NCBI GenBank assembly: GCA_934646005.1
Contig: CAKUED010000032.1
Span: forward strand, 1 to 6,952
Source of the DNA: an uncultured Oscillospiraceae bacterium
GTDB taxonomy: Bacteria; Bacillota; Clostridia; Oscillospirales; Oscillospiraceae
DNA length: 6,952 nt
Reading direction: 5' to 3'
The position numbers and the translations under genes were made by a program. Every line of letters begins with the position of its first letter. Positions within the stretch are counted from its first letter, which is position 1. A model generated the notes under the pieces. It saw only the letters and a list, made by a program, of their open reading frames with translations. It was not told where the DNA came from and did not search any database. Positions 5,443 through 6,952 of the stretch are shown piece by piece.

Positions 5443-5724
5443 ATGCAGGAGCTGTTTTTGCCGGTGCTGCACAGCTTTGAAAACAACAATATCTTTACCG
5501 GCAGCTTCGGGGCGCTGCGCTTTCGCGTTGTCCCCGCCATTACCATGAAAACGCCCAAGGAAGTCGATTTTGACGCCAGCAGCATGACTGCCGAGGTCTG
5601 GTACGGCGCGTTTTGCTACAAAAAAAGCACCATCGAGGACGAAAAGACCTTCCCCCTCAGCCACGAGGGGCTGGAGGCTATGCGCACCTGGCTTTTGGAA
5701 CACAGCAAGGAGGAACCCGAATGA
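5443..5724 (+). CDS. Small conserved-looking protein of unknown function, coupled to the flavoprotein gene
   Basis: I do not recognise this 93-residue protein. It begins MQELFLPVLHSFENNNIFTG. It has no signal peptide or membrane segment, a middle rich in likely beta strands (ALRFRVVPAITM, AEVWYGAFCY) and a probable C-terminal helix (HEGLEAMRTWLLEHSKEE); it is acidic near the end. The start is fixed by AGGAGG (5429-5434), eight bases before the ATG. The frame is open back to 5287, but that part crosses the promoter. Its stop overlaps the next start (ATGA at 5721-5724), so translation of the two is probably coupled, and the second ribosome site lies inside this gene. The arrangement hints at a shared role, for example as a partner of the flavoprotein, but this is inference only. 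Confidence 0.88.
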   Translation: MQELFLPVLHSFENNNIFTGSFGALRFRVVPAITMKTPKEVDFDASSMTAEVWYGAFCYKKSTIEDEKTFPLSHEGLEAMRTWLLEHSKEEPE

Positions 5725-6952
5725 AGTATGATGTACTCGTTATCGGCGCAGGTCCGGGCGGCATTTTTACCGCCTATGAGCTCAGCCACAAAGCCCCAAG
5801 CCTGAAGATCGCCGTGCTGGAATGCGGCGGCGAGCTGAGTGAGCGCCGCTGCCCCATTGACGGCAATAAGGTCAAAAGCTGCATCCACTGCAAGACCTGC
5901 GCCATTATGAACGGCTTTGGCGGCGCGGGCGCGTTTTCGGACGGCAAATATAACATCACAAACGAATTTGGCGGCACGCTGTACCGCTATATCGGAAAGC
6001 AGCGCGCGCTGGAGCTGATGCACTATGTGGACGAGATTAACGTCGCCTACGGCGGCGGCAAGACAAAGCTCTACTCCACTGCCGACACCGCCTTTAAGAC
6101 CGAGTGCCTGCGCAACAATCTCCACCTGCTCGACGCGTCGGTGCGGCATCTGGGCACCGACATCAACTTTGAGGTGCTGGGGAATCTGTACCGCGAACTG
6201 AAGGACCGTGTGGACTTCCACTTCCATACGCCGGTCGAGCGCGTTACGAAAATCGACGGCGGCTACGAGGTGCTCACGCCCAAGGGGACGTTTTCCGGCA
6301 CGCAGTGCGTCATCTCCGTCGGGCGCAGCGGCAGCAAGTGGATGGAGTCCGTCTGCGACGAGCTGAACATCCCCACGCTCTCCAACCGCGTGGACATCGG
6401 CGTGCGTGTGGAGCTGCCGGCGGAGGTGTTCCAGCACATCACCGACGAGCTGTATGAGAGCAAGATCGTCTACAAGACCGAAAAATATCAGGACCTCGTG
6501 CGCACGTTCTGCATGAACCCCAAGGGCGCGGTCGTGAACGAGAACACGAACGGCATCGTCACCGTGAACGGCCACAGCTATGAAGACCCCGCCCGTCAGA
6601 CGCAGAACACGAACTTTGCGCTGCTGGTGTCCAAGCATTTTACCGAGCCGTTTAAGGACAGCAACGGCTATGGCGAGTCCATCGCTCGGCTTTCCAATAT
6701 GCTGGGCGGCGGCGTGATCGTGCAGCGCTTCGGCGACCTCATCCGCGGGCAGCGCAGCACGCAGAAGCGGCTGGACAAGGCGTTCATCACGCCCACGCTC
6801 GCGGCGACGCCGGGCGATCTGAGCCTGGTCATGCCCAAGCGTATTCTGGACGGCATCATTGAGATGATCTACGCGCTCGACAAGATCGCCCCCGGCACGG
6901 CGAATGACGACACGCTGCTGTACGGCGTGGAGGTCAAGTTCTACAACATGGA
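5721..6952 (+). CDS. FAD-dependent dehydrogenase (COG2509 type), 3' end cut by window edge
   Basis: The first 410 residues are visible and still open at the right edge; relatives are about 460-500 residues, so perhaps 50-90 are missing. The N-terminus MKYDVLVIGAGPGGIFTAYE is a Rossmann FAD-binding loop (GAGPGG, 9-14), with Glu34 after the second strand placed to bind the FAD ribose. A cysteine group follows (Cys44, 54, 57, 60), then NGFGGAGAFSDGK (64-76), a hallmark of COG2509. Later family-like stretches are NRVDIGVRVELP, CMNPKGAVVNENTNG, TVNGHS and RFGDLIRGQRST. The reaction and substrate of this family are not established to my knowledge. The start follows AAGGAGG (5707-5713) by seven bases and overlaps the preceding stop as ATGA. 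It is transcribed from the promoter at 5377. Confidence 0.93.
   Translation, partial: MKYDVLVIGAGPGGIFTAYELSHKAPSLKIAVLECGGELSERRCPIDGNKVKSCIHCKTCAIMNGFGGAGAFSDGKYNITNEFGGTLYRYIGKQRALELMHYVDEINVAYGGGKTKLYSTADTAFKTECLRNNLHLLDASVRHLGTDINFEVLGNLYRELKDRVDFHFHTPVERVTKIDGGYEVLTPKGTFSGTQCVISVGRSGSKWMESVCDELNIPTLSNRVDIGVRVELPAEVFQHITDELYESKIVYKTEKYQDLVRTFCMNPKGAVVNENTNGIVTVNGHSYEDPARQTQNTNFALLVSKHFTEPFKDSNGYGESIARLSNMLGGGVIVQRFGDLIRGQRSTQKRLDKAFITPTLAATPGDLSLVMPKRILDGIIEMIYALDKIAPGTANDDTLLYGVEVKFYNM

Noticed and set aside
5616..6638. 340-codon open frame on the minus strand
   Set aside because: It is antisense to the FAD dehydrogenase and the small protein, which both have strong ribosome sites and, for the dehydrogenase, family motifs.

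Overview
The window looks like a GC-rich member of the Clostridia, probably Oscillospiraceae or a close relative. This is inferred from three things: strong GC bias at third positions, Bacillota-style ribosome binding sites (GGAGG variants 5-10 bases before each start), and proteins whose motifs resemble clostridial versions. Gene content is mostly housekeeping. There is no transposase, CRISPR array, phage gene, tRNA or rRNA.

Layout. Positions 1-1601 (minus) hold the first 533 residues of polynucleotide phosphorylase (pnp), cut off by the left edge. Positions 1602-1999 are a 398-base intergenic region packed with inverted repeats: a long imperfect hairpin just before the pnp ribosome binding site, four near-consecutive perfect hairpins, and a terminator-like hairpin after rpsO. 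Ribosomal protein S15 (rpsO, minus) lies at 2000-2266. The conserved rpsO-pnp order makes the structured region most likely an RNA-level control region for pnp. Positions 2267-2568 hold divergent promoters, one for rpsO (minus) and one for an aspartate kinase (plus, 2569-3834), with a 14-base palindrome between them. The kinase ends at a strong terminator.

That terminator is followed at once by a near-consensus promoter driving a small SdpI/YhfL-family membrane protein (3948-4331, plus). This gene converges on a ten-helix EamA-family transporter (4369-5265, minus), and both share one bidirectional terminator. The transporter promoter is divergent from a strong extended -10 promoter. The latter drives a two-gene unit: an unrecognised 93-residue protein (5443-5724), overlapped by four bases (ATGA) by a COG2509-type FAD-dependent dehydrogenase (5721 to the right edge, incomplete).

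The genes do not form one pathway: RNA decay and translation on the left, aspartate-family amino acid synthesis in the middle, membrane proteins and a flavoprotein on the right. I see no convincing novel multi-gene system. The points most worth a second look are the structured rpsO-pnp spacer and the small protein coupled to the cysteine-containing flavoprotein.
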